Shown here piece after piece: positions 63,136-64,000 of a stretch of DNA of 64,000 bases; the stretch's first letter is position 1, and each line of letters starts with the position of its first letter. The notes beneath the pieces are model-generated. The model searched no databases, was not told where the DNA came from, and was given only the letters and a program-made list of their open reading frames with translations. The stretch lies in assembly GCA_963850345.1 (NCBI GenBank), contig CAWKKW010000002.1, forward strand, positions 744,001-808,000, read 5' to 3'. This stretch comes from CAWKKW01 sp963850345. Its GTDB lineage: Bacteria > Acidobacteriota > Terriglobia > Terriglobales > Acidobacteriaceae. Both the position numbers and the translations under genes were made by a program.

Positions 63136-63978
63136 ATGTCTTCGAATACACAAGTCGAGGTAGCGAGGCAGCGCGGCGGCCCGAGCCTGCGCCTCAGGAT
63201 TTCTGATGTATCGCGAATGCTGAATATTAGCTCATCGACTCTGCGGCAGTGGGAGAATGCCGGACTCACTTGCCCATTGCGCACAGAGAGCGGCTATAGG
63301 ACATACTCCCATGCTGATGTTGAGCACCTAAAGCAGATCCAGAAACTCCGCATCGAAAAGAACCTCAACATAGATGCGATCCTTCATCTGCTCTCTCAGC
63401 GAAGGAGCCACAAGCACGACGCCAAGCCGACCAAGGCGGGCACCGCGAACGTCGGCCAGCAACTTCGACGACTGAGAAGGGCGCGCAGGTTGACTCTGTC
63501 AGAGGCTGCAGGCGGAGCCAGGTTATCGGCGGGTTTTCTCAGCGGACTTGAGCGCGGGCAGGTCCACGCATCGATCGCGACCTTGCAACGACTCTCCGTC
63601 TTCTACGACACAAATGTTCTCTCGTTCTTTGGAACGACCAAAAAGACGGTCAAGCTCGTACGTCCGGAGGAGCGGAAAGAGATCTCCGCTGAAGCAGGAG
63701 TCCACATGCAGTTGCTGACCTCCGGCCGAACGCAGATGGAGCCGCATCTCTTTCGACTTGATCCTGGGGCAACCAGCGGAGGTTCCTACCACCACGAAGG
63801 AGAAGAATTCATCTTCGTCATCAGTGGAACCTGCGAGATCTGGCTCGATGAAGTTGAACACTACCACATCGAGGCGGGGGACAGTCTCTATTTTGCGAGT
63901 TCTCAAACCCACCGCTGGAGCAACACAGGTAAGGAGCAGGCGATCTTGCTGTGGATCAATACTCCACCTACCTTTTGA
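63136..63978 (+). CDS. MerR-XRE-cupin three-domain transcriptional regulator
   Basis: The 280-residue protein fuses three modules. A MerR-type helix-turn-helix is at residues about 19-72 (LRISDVSRMLNISSSTLRQW; GYRTYSHADVEHLKQIQKLR). An XRE/Cro helix-turn-helix is at about 105-165 (VGQQLRRLRRARRLTLSEAA; FLSGLERGQVHASIATLQRL). A cupin is at about 201-280 (GGSYHHEGEEFIFVISG, HYHIEAGDSLYFASSQTHRW) with His and Glu at the usual metal or ligand sites. XRE-cupin regulators such as PuuR control putrescine breakdown in Escherichia coli. The extra MerR domain suggests a divided DNA reader. It faces mmsA divergently and is the best candidate regulator of the island. Confidence 0.85.
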   Translation: MSSNTQVEVARQRGGPSLRLRISDVSRMLNISSSTLRQWENAGLTCPLRTESGYRTYSHADVEHLKQIQKLRIEKNLNIDAILHLLSQRRSHKHDAKPTKAGTANVGQQLRRLRRARRLTLSEAAGGARLSAGFLSGLERGQVHASIATLQRLSVFYDTNVLSFFGTTKKTVKLVRPEERKEISAEAGVHMQLLTSGRTQMEPHLFRLDPGATSGGSYHHEGEEFIFVISGTCEIWLDEVEHYHIEAGDSLYFASSQTHRWSNTGKEQAILLWINTPPTF

Positions 63979-64000
63979 GACGCTTTACTCCTTCGATACT

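Overview
The window looks like chromosome from a soil Acidobacteriota, most likely class Terriglobia. This is inferred from gene content, not from a marker gene. The supporting content is an Oar-like TonB receptor with an N-terminal carboxypeptidase-regulatory domain, many exported glycoside hydrolases (often with Tat signals), a CadC-like winged-helix/TolB-propeller regulator, a giant two-component-propeller histidine kinase, a BrkB/YihY protein and secreted DinB and ferritin-like proteins. No rRNA, CRISPR array, intact insertion sequence or intact prophage is visible.

Left part (1-16.9 kb): an outer-membrane receptor cut by the window edge, a LytS/LytTR-type two-component pair with overlapping genes, a Sel1-repeat protein, a lipoprotein, a RhaT-like sugar transporter, a Tat-exported ferritin-like protein and a metallo-beta-lactamase-fold hydrolase. 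A secreted carbohydrate block follows: GH36 alpha-galactosidase, an esterase and a small secreted beta-rich protein.

16.9-18.9 kb is almost gene-free. It holds tRNA-Ser(CGA), then a relic of a tyrosine-recombinase gene and two strong stem-loops. I read it as the scar of an integrated element.

Middle part (18.9-47.5 kb): a GH39-like enzyme fused to a DUF11 domain; a NarL-type regulator divergent from a GH16-like lipoprotein and a giant propeller kinase; an atypical response regulator lacking the usual phospho-aspartate; a MarR regulator with a clear promoter/operator facing a two-domain glyoxalase-fold protein; DinB; GH92 alpha-mannosidase; zinc-finger UBP protein; YihY; cold-shock protein; QueG; a STAS protein; pyruvate phosphate dikinase between two good terminators; GH31 alpha-glucosidase with a CadC-like regulator.

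Right part (47.6-64 kb) is the most coherent system: a probable polyamine import and catabolism island. A leftward operon encodes a PotD-like binding protein, PotA, PotB, PotC and two FAD amine oxidases with Tat signals, largely joined by 4-base stop/start overlaps. PotA seems to start at a CTG codon with a strong ribosome binding site. A rightward operon encodes a class-III aminotransferase, an amino-acid/polyamine permease, an aldehyde dehydrogenase and a GabT-like aminotransferase. It meets a leftward MmsA-like semialdehyde dehydrogenase at a large hairpin. The likely regulator at the right edge fuses a MerR helix-turn-helix, an XRE helix-turn-helix and a cupin. Together these genes could take the C4 half of spermidine through GABA and the C3 half through beta-alanine and malonate semialdehyde to acetyl-CoA.
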